A DNA stretch of 64,000 bases from Marinilabilia rubra (GTDB taxonomy: Bacteria > Bacteroidota > Bacteroidia > Bacteroidales > Marinilabiliaceae), in NCBI RefSeq assembly GCF_003121985.1, contig NZ_QEWP01000002.1, positions 124,001 to 188,000 of the forward strand, read 5' to 3'. A program made the position numbers and the translations under genes. Below, in pieces: positions 43,493 through 52,157 of the stretch. Within the stretch, counting starts at the first letter, position 1, and each line of letters begins with the position of its first letter. The notes under the pieces are model-generated. The model was given only the letters and a program-made list of their open reading frames with translations. It was not told where the DNA came from and did not search any database.

Positions 43493-43720
43493 AGTAAGTA
43501 TTTTATGCGTTTTGTTAAAGGCCATCAAAAAATGAGTTATTTTTTTACATTCAAAAACTTCCACCAGGAGATACAAATTTCAACCGCATTAATATAAACT
43601 TCTCTTATTGCAGTGGAAAAACAAAAACCCGATACGGAAAGAATTCAAACCCAAACATTTTTTTGAGTTTAGCTCCACAACAAGTTTACGAAGGGATATG
43701 TAACAAGATTCATGCAGTGC

Positions 43721-43758
43721 GGTGATTTGCATCACCGTGTTTGGTGATTTTAATCACC
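43721..43758. promoter_or_regulatory. Two tandem Crp/Fnr-type operators (GTGA-N6-TCAC)
   Basis: GGTGATTTGCATCACC at 43721-43736 and GGTGATTTTAATCACC at 43743-43758 are perfect 6+6 palindromes whose centres are 22 bases apart, about two helix turns. Both contain GTGAT-N4-ATCAC, which fits the core of Crp (GTGA-N6-TCAC) and Fnr (TGAT-N4-ATCA) sites. They stand upstream of the response regulator and cheA and just past the end of the hybrid kinase gene. A Crp/Fnr-family gene lies 2.5 kb away. Confidence 0.6.
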
Positions 43759-43769
43759 GGAAGTTTTGA

Positions 43770-46028
43770 CTAACCACTTATGGACAGGAATTTGTTCACT
43801 TTTTCAATCAGAAGACTTTGACGAAATGGTTTAGAGATGTAATCATCACATCCGGCATTTAAAAAATCATCCTTCATTTGCCCGGAAGTGCATTCATATT
43901 GACCAATAATGGGAACACCCGGAATTATTGTTTTCACTTGATGAGCCATCGAAATGCCATCAAAATAATGCATCCTGACATCGACAAAAACAAGGTCTAT
44001 GGAATCTCTTTTGCGACATAACTCAATGGCTTGATTGCTGCTTGAAGCCCTCAGTAACTCAAATTTGTCTTCATCAAATTGCCTGCTCAATATTTCACGA
44101 AACAAAATAAAGCTAACATCGTCCGCCTCCGCAACAAGTATTGTGTGCTTCTTCTTATTTGGAATCACATGTTGAGCGGGGCTTTCAACATTTGTATCTT
44201 TCTTTTCAAACACAAGATCAAAGAAAAAACATGAGCCTTTTTGTGGATTACTATTAACCTGAATAGTACTCCCCATTTTATCAATAATACGCGAAGCAAT
44301 TGTTAATCCCAGCCCATTACCCCCAAAAGAACGTGTTTGCCCCATATCTATCTGATAGAAAGGCTGAAAGATCAAATCAGTCATATCCGGGTTGATCCCA
44401 ATACCTGTATCTTCCACAAAAAAACGAATACCTTTATCCTGCTGATAACAACCAAACTTTATTTTCCCGGTGGGCGTGAACTTAACGGCATTCGAGAGTA
44501 GTTTATCCATGACTTGTGTTAACCGCTCACTATCAACCAGTACAATATTATTCTGTAATTTGGAACCAATGACAGGTTTTTGTAATTCAACATCTCCTTC
44601 TATCTTTTTCAGATAAGAATAGTAAAACTTTTCCATCAAAGCAGAAAGCTTAACAGATCTGTTTTTTAAAGCAATATCTCCGGTTTCCAAACGACTAACA
44701 TCCATAATATCTTCGACAATTCCTAACAAGCGATGGGTAGATGTTATTACAATGGAAAGATATTCATCCCTTTTCTCCGGTTTCAGGTTTTTTGAACGAG
44801 CCAATTCGGAAAACCCCAAAATACCATTCATGGGTGTCCTTATCTCGTGCGACATATTCTGCAGGAAAGCAGCTTTCAGAAGATCACTTTCCTTGGCTTT
44901 TTCGCGAGAGTCGAGCAATTCCTGCTCAAATCGTTTCTTTTCGGTAATATCCTGTTTAACACAAACAAAATGGGTTATTTCACCCTTTGAATTAACTATT
45001 GGAGAAATTGTGGCCAGTTCAAAATAAATCTCACCACTCTTTTTTCTGTTCACCAACTCTCCCCTCCAGATATTACCTTGCGAAATGGCTTCCCACAATT
45101 CGACATATTGCCCCTTAGGCAAAAGATCAGATTTTTGAAAACGGGGGTTTTTACCTAAGACTTCCTCTGACTGAAAGCCGGTAAATTCACAAAAAACCGG
45201 ATTAACATATTCAATATAACCGTCATGGTCAGTAATTATAATTGAAACCGGGCTCTGCTCAACAGCATGAGAGAGCTTCCGAATCTTTTCATCAGCTTCT
45301 TTTTGAGCCGACATGTCCACATCGATACAAAATAAAAGAAACTCACCTTTTGGATATTCCAAAACGGTATGATGAGACATTACCGGCAGAAGGTCCCCGT
45401 CTTTTTTTCTCAATTGCAAAAACTCAGGTAATCTGGCTTCCGAAGCTTTCAGCATACTGTCGATATTAGTTATCACCTCTTCCCGCATATCCTCAGGGAT
45501 AATTAAATCTACCAGATCCTGTCCGAATGCTTCGTGAGCCGAATAACCATACATTTCCTCACTGGCTTTGTTCCAAAACTTAACCTTTCTGTTGGCGTCG
45601 TAGCCCTGCACCGCAATGCCATCAATTTTCTCCAGCAAAAGAGAAAATAAAGAAATTTCTTCCTGATTATTTTTTTTCAGCGATTTAGGGCCGGCAATTT
45701 TAATCCAACTTACAATTAATTGATCATCAAGATAAGAGCTGTCAATTTTGAGATGCCTTTTTACGGAAGGAAAATAATCCTCAACAGTCGTTTTCTGTTT
45801 TGTTTCCCAAAGTTTCCGAAAATAGGAAAACCATGAAAAGCCATTCTCTGATTTTCCGGGAACAATTCTTTCATCATTGATTCTGAGACTTTCGAATTGA
45901 TCTAAAAAAGAGAGATTTACCCCCTCGGTCATAAAGTATGAGGGTGTGCCGTCTTCATTTAACACAGCTCTATGCCAGATACAAGCATACGGAGAACTGT
46001 TCAAAAACTTTTGAGTTTGATCCAGCAT
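43770..46028 (-). CDS. PAS-containing hybrid histidine kinase
   Basis: A 752-residue cytoplasmic-looking kinase without membrane segments. An N-terminal PAS-like region covers about 10-115. A second PAS follows near 130-240 (VQGYDANRKVKFWNKASEEMYGYSAHEAFG), and a third near 250-360 (ITDHDGYIEYVNPVFCEFTGFQSEEVLG). The phosphoacceptor is His394 in MSHEIRTPMNG, then the ATPase domain (DTGIGI and GGNGLGL boxes). A receiver domain closes the protein; its acidic pocket is AEADD rather than DD at strand 1, with FVDVRMHYFDG as the Asp site. It heads the chemosensory run and is divergent from the Crp/Fnr gene (200 bases apart). The signal is unknown; a PAS ligand such as a gas, redox or small molecule is possible. 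Confidence 0.9.
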   Translation of the reverse strand: MLDQTQKFLNSSPYACIWHRAVLNEDGTPSYFMTEGVNLSFLDQFESLRINDERIVPGKSENGFSWFSYFRKLWETKQKTTVEDYFPSVKRHLKIDSSYLDDQLIVSWIKIAGPKSLKKNNQEEISLFSLLLEKIDGIAVQGYDANRKVKFWNKASEEMYGYSAHEAFGQDLVDLIIPEDMREEVITNIDSMLKASEARLPEFLQLRKKDGDLLPVMSHHTVLEYPKGEFLLFCIDVDMSAQKEADEKIRKLSHAVEQSPVSIIITDHDGYIEYVNPVFCEFTGFQSEEVLGKNPRFQKSDLLPKGQYVELWEAISQGNIWRGELVNRKKSGEIYFELATISPIVNSKGEITHFVCVKQDITEKKRFEQELLDSREKAKESDLLKAAFLQNMSHEIRTPMNGILGFSELARSKNLKPEKRDEYLSIVITSTHRLLGIVEDIMDVSRLETGDIALKNRSVKLSALMEKFYYSYLKKIEGDVELQKPVIGSKLQNNIVLVDSERLTQVMDKLLSNAVKFTPTGKIKFGCYQQDKGIRFFVEDTGIGINPDMTDLIFQPFYQIDMGQTRSFGGNGLGLTIASRIIDKMGSTIQVNSNPQKGSCFFFDLVFEKKDTNVESPAQHVIPNKKKHTILVAEADDVSFILFREILSRQFDEDKFELLRASSSNQAIELCRKRDSIDLVFVDVRMHYFDGISMAHQVKTIIPGVPIIGQYECTSGQMKDDFLNAGCDDYISKPFRQSLLIEKVNKFLSISG

Positions 46029-46228
46029 AAGTTCCTTTTTCCTGAAAGAATTAAGTTGTAAAGAAAAAGCTCTCAGTAATTACGAAACATTATTCCCAAT
46101 TGTTACTTTAACCCGGAAAGAATAAATAAAAACATCTAACGGGAATATAATTCCAATTGACCATATCAGCTTTTCTATATTGAATTTAATATACACTTTT
46201 TGTAATTTTATGTCAAACCCAATAGGAT

Positions 46229-46900
46229 ATGAATAAAATCACTAACGAAACACACGTAAAAGAAAGTCCAGGCAAATTGTCTTTTGAAGAGTTCATTGAA
46301 AAAACAGGAACTCAAACCCAAATCGATAAAGGTCAGGTTTTATTTTCACAAGAGAGTCCTACATTAAATTTCTACCAAATAAACAGAGGACTCATAAAAC
46401 TTCACAAAAACAATTGTCAACAAAAACCCTCAATCCTGAAAATAGAAAAAGATCCCGGCTTTGTGGGATTAACAGATTGCCTTGGATCCGATAAATTCAG
46501 CTACACAGCAACAGCCGTCACTTCCTGTCAACTTACAATTTTAGATGCAAAAAAGTTCAATATATTTTTCAAAAAAAGGACAGATATTGCCTTGAAAATT
46601 GTTCCACTCCTTGCTTCAGAATCACTATATTTTCAATGCCGGTTAATAAGTGGACAGCACAAGCAATTACCAGGACGGGTAGCCGACACTTTGCTGTATT
46701 TCAGGGAATTATTCAACAATTCTGAAACATTTATTTTACCATTGAGCCGCACAGAACTTGCTCAGTTTGCCGGTACTACAAAAGAGAGTTTTATACGCAC
46801 CCTCACAGAGTTTAAAAATGATAAAATAATTAACTTAAACGATCGTCAGGTGAGTATTAGAAGTATGGAAATCTTGAAAACCCTGAGCCGATTGGGGTAA
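46229..46900 (+). CDS. Crp/Fnr-family transcriptional regulator
   Basis: A 223-residue regulator. The N-terminal cNMP-binding-type beta-roll is recognisable from DKGQVLFSQESPTLNFYQINRGLIKL. It lacks the cysteine cluster of Fnr and the usual cAMP-contact Arg/Ser pair, so the effector is unknown. The C-terminal HTH is LSRTELAQFAGTTKESFIRTLTEF, with Glu and Arg in the recognition helix at the places that read GTGA half-sites in Crp/Fnr. It is divergent from the hybrid kinase gene. Two GTGA-N6-TCAC palindromes lie inside the neighbouring chemosensory run, so it may control that operon (inference). Its stop abuts the convergent amidase gene. Confidence 0.88.
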   Translation: MNKITNETHVKESPGKLSFEEFIEKTGTQTQIDKGQVLFSQESPTLNFYQINRGLIKLHKNNCQQKPSILKIEKDPGFVGLTDCLGSDKFSYTATAVTSCQLTILDAKKFNIFFKKRTDIALKIVPLLASESLYFQCRLISGQHKQLPGRVADTLLYFRELFNNSETFILPLSRTELAQFAGTTKESFIRTLTEFKNDKIINLNDRQVSIRSMEILKTLSRLG

Positions 46901-47680
46901 TCATGAGAGATTCGGACCATCAAGATTGAACGAATCACGATCCTTCCAGGCAGGAAATTTATCTCTGAAAGCCTTCAAAGCATCCAGTTTAATATCGGCG
47001 ATAATAATGCCCCATTGCCCATTAACCACCTGGCTTATCTCATCCCCTTTTGGAGAAAAGACAACCGTTCCCCCATCGTACGGAACATTCGGATCTTTAC
47101 CCACACGGTTTACTCCTGCTACATAACATTGATTTTCGATAGCTCTTGCTTTAAGAAGAGTTAGCCAGGCATCTTTTCTGGCAGCAGGCCAGTTAGAAAC
47201 ATAAATAGAGAAGTCATAATCATCCTGATTTCGGTTCCAAACCGGAAACCTAAGGTCATAACAGACTTGTGGCATAATCCTCCATTCACCCAGAGTGAAT
47301 ATTTTCCGCTCTTTACCCGGAGTATAGATTTCCGATTCATTTCCCATTCTAAAAAGGTGTTTCTTATCATACCAGCGCAAAGCGCGATCGGGAAAAGCAA
47401 AATAAAATCTATTGAAATATCCGTCTTCTTCCTTTGCAATGGAACTTCCACAAATACAAAAACCTGTTTGATAAGCCATTTGAATCATCCATTCCGGAAC
47501 TTTTTCAAGTTCCTCAGTTGAGAACTTTTTGGGATTCATGGTAAAACCCGTCGAAAACATCTCAGGCAGAATGACCAAACTACAATCATAAGGAATTTGA
47601 TTAATTGTCTGCTCAAAATCTGTAAGATTCTTTTCGATGTTTTCCCAATGAAGTTCTTTCTCTATTAAAGCTACTTTCAT
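46901..47680 (-). CDS. Nitrilase-superfamily amidohydrolase, omega-amidase (YafV) type
   Basis: A 259-residue carbon-nitrogen hydrolase. The Glu-Lys-Cys triad is visible. The Glu is in LPEMFSTGFTM near residue 40, the Lys in YDKKHLFRMG near 110, and the Cys in PQVCYDLRFPVW near 145. The GFTMNP and NESEIYTPGKER patterns fit the omega-amidase subgroup that removes the amide of alpha-ketoglutaramate or ketosuccinamate in metabolite repair. It has no signal peptide. It is a single gene on the minus strand, convergent with and touching the Crp/Fnr gene. The 646 bases upstream hold no gene. Confidence 0.88.
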   Translation of the reverse strand: MKVALIEKELHWENIEKNLTDFEQTINQIPYDCSLVILPEMFSTGFTMNPKKFSTEELEKVPEWMIQMAYQTGFCICGSSIAKEEDGYFNRFYFAFPDRALRWYDKKHLFRMGNESEIYTPGKERKIFTLGEWRIMPQVCYDLRFPVWNRNQDDYDFSIYVSNWPAARKDAWLTLLKARAIENQCYVAGVNRVGKDPNVPYDGGTVVFSPKGDEISQVVNGQWGIIIADIKLDALKAFRDKFPAWKDRDSFNLDGPNLS

Positions 47681-48326
47681 AATTATCTTTTAAAAACCAG
47701 TCTTAAGCCAACCACCTACAAACCCTAATCTACTCAAAACTGCATTTAAGGTATAGTTTCGTGGCACAAATGTATTTAACGTGCCTGCAAGAAAACCCTC
47801 ATTTTTTCGAAGGCTTTGATAAGAAAACTTCGAAAACAAGGCTTGCGAAGCCCGAAAATACGCAGTCCCTATCCTTCGGGATGAGTAATTTTCGGGCAAG
47901 CATAACACGGTAAAGGGAACTTTATGGACACGCACTATTTAACAAACAAATCCATGGCTTGGTTTCAGGTATTTCTGTAAAGGGCGGATAAAGCGAAAAA
48001 AAGTGTTTCATTATCAATAGATCGTTAGATTTTTAGATAAAAGTAGCCCAGCCGCGCGGAAGCCGGAAGCTGGAGGCTGGAAGTTAGAAGCTGGAAACTT
48101 TCGAATATAAGAAACTTTGATTCTTTTTGCGGCATATTTAAAAAACTAAGAAAATTATAAAAAACACATTTTAAATGGTTTATGACTTTACTTAGATAAA
48201 AGATTTTAGACGAACCATATAATACTAATAACCAAATCCTTAGAGAGATCACACATGTAATTCCATGAAGTTGAATTATAGCCTTTTACAAAAGTTTAAC
48301 GTAGTATTGATTAAAAACCTTAACAA
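47681..48326. other. Repeat-rich intergenic region
   Basis: 646 bases without a credible gene. Part of it (47690-47935) is open on the minus strand for 81 codons, but I do not accept it as protein. It contains a hairpin-like TCCCTATCCTTCGGGATG at 47866-47883, and dispersed-repeat copy D (48018-48310) with a 150-base insertion that includes purine-rich GGAAGCTGGA repeats near 48060-48100. Confidence 0.5.
48018..48310 (+). repeat. Dispersed repeat family, copy D with an internal insertion
   Basis: Begins TAGATCGTTAGATTTTTAG and resumes with GATTTTAGACGAACCATATAA, the order of copy A. Between these parts are 150 extra bases (48044-48193) flanked by an 11-base direct repeat TTAGATAAAAG (48033-48043 and 48192-48202). 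The end, CTTTTACAAAAGTTTAACG, matches copy A. Confidence 0.75.
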
Positions 48327-49757
48327 TTAACCAGAAATCGATTCTTCAAGAATCTTTTCAATTATTTTACGCACTTCTCTGCTCTCAATGCCAAAATGAT
48401 TGACCATAATGGCAAATGCCAATGGAGATTTTCCTTGCCTGAACACATAACCTGAATAACACATCACGTCCTGCATGGATCCGCTTTTCCCCCAGACCTT
48501 GCCATTCAAAACACCATCATTCCAAACGTATTTCAGGGTACCAGACCTGCCACTTTGAGCCAGTGAGGTTTTAAAAACATCTCTGTTAGGGCTGTTATTA
48601 TACATATAGTCAATCATACCAACCAAAAATACCGAGGACAACGTATTAAGCGGAGCAAGGCCGCTGCCATCTTTTATATTATTGTAGTAAGGTTGGGTCA
48701 ACCTTTTTCCCCAGTATTTACGAATCAGTTCCAAACCGCCATCCCAGTCGCTCAAATTAATATTGCCGGCTTTTTTCCCAAGTGCAAGCAATAGATGATC
48801 AGCCCCTAAATTCAAACTTCGGTGATTAATTTCCCTTACAATTTCGGATAAATGAGGTGATTTTATCTCTCCAATTAGCCGAGCATCACTCTTCCATCCT
48901 GAATCAGTGACCTCTTGCATGCCTATACCGGGCTGAAGAAGGACTTTGCCTGCAACTTCCGATGCAAATGTCATCCCGGGATAAGGCAATGCCCCTTTAA
49001 TAATAAAACCATTTATTCCTGCCGGAATGGATCCTCTTATCTCCCATTTTCTCATACCGGGCAAACCATAAATATATGCACTGTCATTTTGGTGAGAAGC
49101 ACTTACTACATTACTGGTAATGCTGATTCTTTTTAACGGGGGATCAATCTCAACAATGTCACATTTTTGGCCTAATTGTGAGGAAGATTTCAATCCTATA
49201 TTGAAAGAATTATCTTTCCAGGTCAATGCAGCGGGAGGGGCTCCATAATAATTCCCCATATCCTCCCAGAGTCGGCGTGAAGGAAAGCGTGAATTCTTAA
49301 TCCATGAATTATCAACCAAAATATTGCCTTCGATTCGCTCTATTCCTTGTTCTTTTAGAAACTCCAGTACTTTCGAAAGAATAATTTCGGGAGATTGGGA
49401 TTTAAAATATTGTGACCCAAGGGTGGGATCACCACCACCTTCAACTATTAAGTTTCCATTTAATTCTCCATTGAGAACAGGCCCATTAATCCAAAAGCGG
49501 GTTGAGAACTGATAATCATGACCAAGCACTTCCAATGCTGTTGCAGTTGTGACCAGTTTCATCAAACTGGCAGAAACTAATGTTCTCTGTGGAGTGACGC
49601 TAATAAGCTCTTTCTTATCATTTAAATCCCTAACTAATATTGAGTAGGAGGCATGAGGAGGTATTTCACTTAGCGTCTTAGGCAACTCCTGTGCAGAGAG
49701 ACTCATCCCCAAAAACGTGAAGCAAAGTCCCCAAAAGTTTTTATTGGTCCACCCCAT
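48327..49757 (-). CDS. dacB: D-alanyl-D-alanine carboxypeptidase/endopeptidase (PBP4 type, S13)
   Basis: A 476-residue periplasmic penicillin-binding protein. After the signal peptide (about 1-22) the S13 motifs appear in order: SLMK with Ser64 and Lys67, then the DGSGLAPLNTLS segment in the S-x-N box position, and KSGSM in the K-T-G position near residue 420. The insertion between Ser-x-x-Lys and the S-x-N box is the large domain typical of class C PBPs. It trims D-Ala from peptidoglycan stems and opens cross-links. Its start overlaps the end of the upstream lipoprotein gene by 17 bases, so the two are probably translationally coupled. Confidence 0.92.
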   Translation of the reverse strand: MGWTNKNFWGLCFTFLGMSLSAQELPKTLSEIPPHASYSILVRDLNDKKELISVTPQRTLVSASLMKLVTTATALEVLGHDYQFSTRFWINGPVLNGELNGNLIVEGGGDPTLGSQYFKSQSPEIILSKVLEFLKEQGIERIEGNILVDNSWIKNSRFPSRRLWEDMGNYYGAPPAALTWKDNSFNIGLKSSSQLGQKCDIVEIDPPLKRISITSNVVSASHQNDSAYIYGLPGMRKWEIRGSIPAGINGFIIKGALPYPGMTFASEVAGKVLLQPGIGMQEVTDSGWKSDARLIGEIKSPHLSEIVREINHRSLNLGADHLLLALGKKAGNINLSDWDGGLELIRKYWGKRLTQPYYNNIKDGSGLAPLNTLSSVFLVGMIDYMYNNSPNRDVFKTSLAQSGRSGTLKYVWNDGVLNGKVWGKSGSMQDVMCYSGYVFRQGKSPLAFAIMVNHFGIESREVRKIIEKILEESISG

Positions 49758-50796
49758 ATTGTTCGTCCAGTTTTTTCTTTTCCTGTAATCGGTAAGATAA
49801 TTTTACATAATAAGATACAGCCTTATCTTTTTCCATACCAGAAGCACTTATACCGCTGAGCGACCGGTAGTTCTCAACAGATCTCCAGCCCCAGGCTGCT
49901 GCTTCCATGAAGTTACCCGTCACTTCTTGTCCAAGGGCTAGATTGAAGGCTGCTCTGGCCTTGCTTTTCCCTTTCGAGGATTCATAAACTTTGTACCAGA
50001 TCCTCTTGGCAGCATCCCAATTATTATTTGCTACTTCGGTGGCGGCTTCGAAAAAGAGTGGATGCCCTTTTTGATAAAAAATACGTTCTTCATTGGTCCA
50101 GGTAGGAGCCACAAATCCGGCATATTTTGCACCTGCATGATAAGTGGCTTCCTCCAAAGCCTCACGAATTTTTGGAAGATCGTCAACCGAACTTACAATA
50201 GAACTGCCAAAGCTTTCCCAGAAAATCGTATCCCTCTGAAAATGGTAATCCAACCTCTCACCGGTCAGACAATTATGAAATGTCCAATATGTATTACTCC
50301 TTGCATCTAAAGTGGAATAAAAATAGTCTGGCATATCAACCACATTGATAGTTGTTCCGTAATCGTAATAATCGAGAGAAATCACCCCTTGTGCGTTATA
50401 TTTTTGACAAAGAGAATCCAACTCATATCCGGTAAGCGGATTCAGCGGATTTCGACCTTCAATTTCCGATTTAAAAGCTTTTTCAGCAACATAAACCGAA
50501 TCAAAAAACTGACGATATTCTAACTCCTCAGCAAAGGTCTTTGTTGCCACTTTTCCAAAATCTTTTTTCCAAATGGTATCCACAGTATATTGCCTTCCGG
50601 GTAAGTTAATACGGTGCACTGCAGAATCGCTTTTTTGAAAAGGGTATGCATTGTCCACCACGACAACCTTAGCAATTCCCACCGGAATAGTAATTTTCGC
50701 TGGTTTTAAAACATCAATATTTACAGTGGAATATGAAGCACACCCGGCAAGAAAAAGAAACAAACCGGGTATAATCAGATTTTTGATTCGGTTCAT
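49741..50796 (-). CDS. DUF6340-type lipoprotein with TPR-like tail
   Basis: A 351-residue lipoprotein (LAGC, lipidation at Cys19). The N-terminal half begins with the DVLKPAKITIPVGIAKVVVVDNAYPF stretch typical of DUF6340, a Bacteroidota family without function. The C-terminal third, from FEAATEVANNNWDAAKRIWYKVYESSKGKSKARAAFNLALG on, looks like helical TPR-type repeats. It probably sits on the periplasmic face of the outer membrane. It overlaps dacB by 17 bases, so a cell-wall-related role is possible from context only. Confidence 0.7.
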   Translation of the reverse strand: MNRIKNLIIPGLFLFLAGCASYSTVNIDVLKPAKITIPVGIAKVVVVDNAYPFQKSDSAVHRINLPGRQYTVDTIWKKDFGKVATKTFAEELEYRQFFDSVYVAEKAFKSEIEGRNPLNPLTGYELDSLCQKYNAQGVISLDYYDYGTTINVVDMPDYFYSTLDARSNTYWTFHNCLTGERLDYHFQRDTIFWESFGSSIVSSVDDLPKIREALEEATYHAGAKYAGFVAPTWTNEERIFYQKGHPLFFEAATEVANNNWDAAKRIWYKVYESSKGKSKARAAFNLALGQEVTGNFMEAAAWGWRSVENYRSLSGISASGMEKDKAVSYYVKLSYRLQEKKKLDEQYGVDQ

Positions 50797-50884
50797 GTTT
50801 TAAAGTTTTGTTTGGCATTAATCAGGCCAAATAACATCCCGGAAAACTTCGGGTTAATATTAAATCTCCTAAGCCGGACAACAC

Positions 50885-52048
50885 TTACAAAGCATTGTCA
50901 AGAATGGCACGAACATCCTTTGGTTCAAGTCTCTTAAAAGAGCCGATTTTTCCAAAACAACATGCTTTTTCAGCCATCGCATCAAAATGATCACCTGAAA
51001 TGTCAACATCCGATAGTCTGGCAGGCATTTCAAGTGAATCAAAAAAGGCCCTGACGGCATTTATGCCTTTTTGGGCAGCTTCCATGTCATCCTGTTCTTC
51101 TACATTCCACACATTTCGTGCCATTTGAGCAAATTTAGGTGCAGTTTTCTCATTTAACACATATTGCATCCAAACAGGATGAATAATAGCCAGTCCGGCG
51201 CCATGGGTAAGATCATAAATTGCACTCACCTCGTGTTCAATCCCGTGAGTTGCCCAGTCGCCCATCAATTTACCTGTAAGAGTCAAACCATTCAGAGCCA
51301 AACTGCCGGCCCAAAGCAGATTAGCCCTTGCATCATAGTTTTCCGGTTCATCAAGGGCTATTGGTCCATATTTGATGCAGGTTTTTAAAATAGATTCGGC
51401 CATAGCATCCTGAACAAACGTGCCACTCGAAGGTGCAAAATAATTTTCAAAAATATGACTCATGATATCAACCGTTCCGGCTGCTGTGTGGTATCTATTA
51501 ACAGAAAAAGTATAAACAGGATCAAGGACCGAGAATTTGGGCCTAAGAGAATTACTTGCCATCCCCTTTTTTTCCTGCGTTTCTTCATTTGAAATAACAG
51601 CATTGCCATTCATTTCTGATCCGGTCGCAGCCAGCGTGAGAACCGTTCCCAGTGGCAGGGGATCCTTTACCTTTGCTTTTTGCACAGAAAAATCCCAGGG
51701 ATCACCTTCATAATTAACAGCTGCTGCAATGGCTTTGGAAGCGTCGATTACACTACCACCTCCTATAGCCAAAATGAAATCAATGTCATTTTCACGACAT
51801 ATCTTTACACCTTCCCTTACCGAAGTAACCCGTGGATTAGGCTTTATGCCGGAGAGTTCGAAATAGGAAATCCCGTTTTCATTCAACTGTTCAACAACCT
51901 GATCATACAGACCAATTTTCTTTACCGATCCGCCTCCATAGGCTAATAAAATCCGGGTTCCATATTTTTTTATCTCATTGCCAATTTCATTTACTTTATT
52001 TTGGCCAAACAATATTTTTGTAGGTACGTGAAAATTGAAATTTTGCAT
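50885..52048 (-). CDS. Iron-containing alcohol dehydrogenase (YqhD/butanol dehydrogenase type)
   Basis: A 387-residue group III alcohol dehydrogenase that reduces aldehydes with NADPH. The N-terminal dinucleotide half has YGGGSVKKIGLYD near residue 37-50 and IGGGSVIDASKAIA near 95. The metal half carries the ligands Asp (VDIMSHIFENYF) and His (HGIEHEVSAIYDLTHGAGLAIIHP), so the site is complete. Homologs begin at MQNFNFHVPTKILFG, so I start at 52048 rather than 52075. It precedes, after a terminator, the fabG gene on the same strand but is not obviously part of that transcript. Confidence 0.92.
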   Translation of the reverse strand: MQNFNFHVPTKILFGQNKVNEIGNEIKKYGTRILLAYGGGSVKKIGLYDQVVEQLNENGISYFELSGIKPNPRVTSVREGVKICRENDIDFILAIGGGSVIDASKAIAAAVNYEGDPWDFSVQKAKVKDPLPLGTVLTLAATGSEMNGNAVISNEETQEKKGMASNSLRPKFSVLDPVYTFSVNRYHTAAGTVDIMSHIFENYFAPSSGTFVQDAMAESILKTCIKYGPIALDEPENYDARANLLWAGSLALNGLTLTGKLMGDWATHGIEHEVSAIYDLTHGAGLAIIHPVWMQYVLNEKTAPKFAQMARNVWNVEEQDDMEAAQKGINAVRAFFDSLEMPARLSDVDISGDHFDAMAEKACCFGKIGSFKRLEPKDVRAILDNAL

Positions 52049-52100
52049 GGTGTCATTTTTTTTGTATGAACTCAAATATACTCAAAGTTATCCCTCTGTA

Positions 52101-52140
52101 AAACAAAAAAGGTGCCCTCTGTGATAGAAAGCACCTTCAA
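52101..52140 (-). terminator. Rho-independent terminator of fabG
   Basis: On the minus strand AAGGTGC, a 15-base loop and GCACCTT are followed by TTTTGTTT. It stands between fabG and the alcohol dehydrogenase and separates their transcription. Confidence 0.85.
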
Positions 52141-52157
52141 AAAATATTTTGAGAGAA

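Noticed and set aside
43721-43758. The two GGTGATT...ATCACC palindromes as a terminator of the hybrid kinase gene
   Set aside because: Neither is followed by a T run on the minus strand; their symmetry and 22-base spacing fit operators better.
47690-47935. 81-codon minus-strand frame upstream of the omega-amidase gene
   Set aside because: It lies in a repeat-rich gap with hairpins and has no start context or recognisable domain. It may be part of a dispersed repeat rather than a protein.
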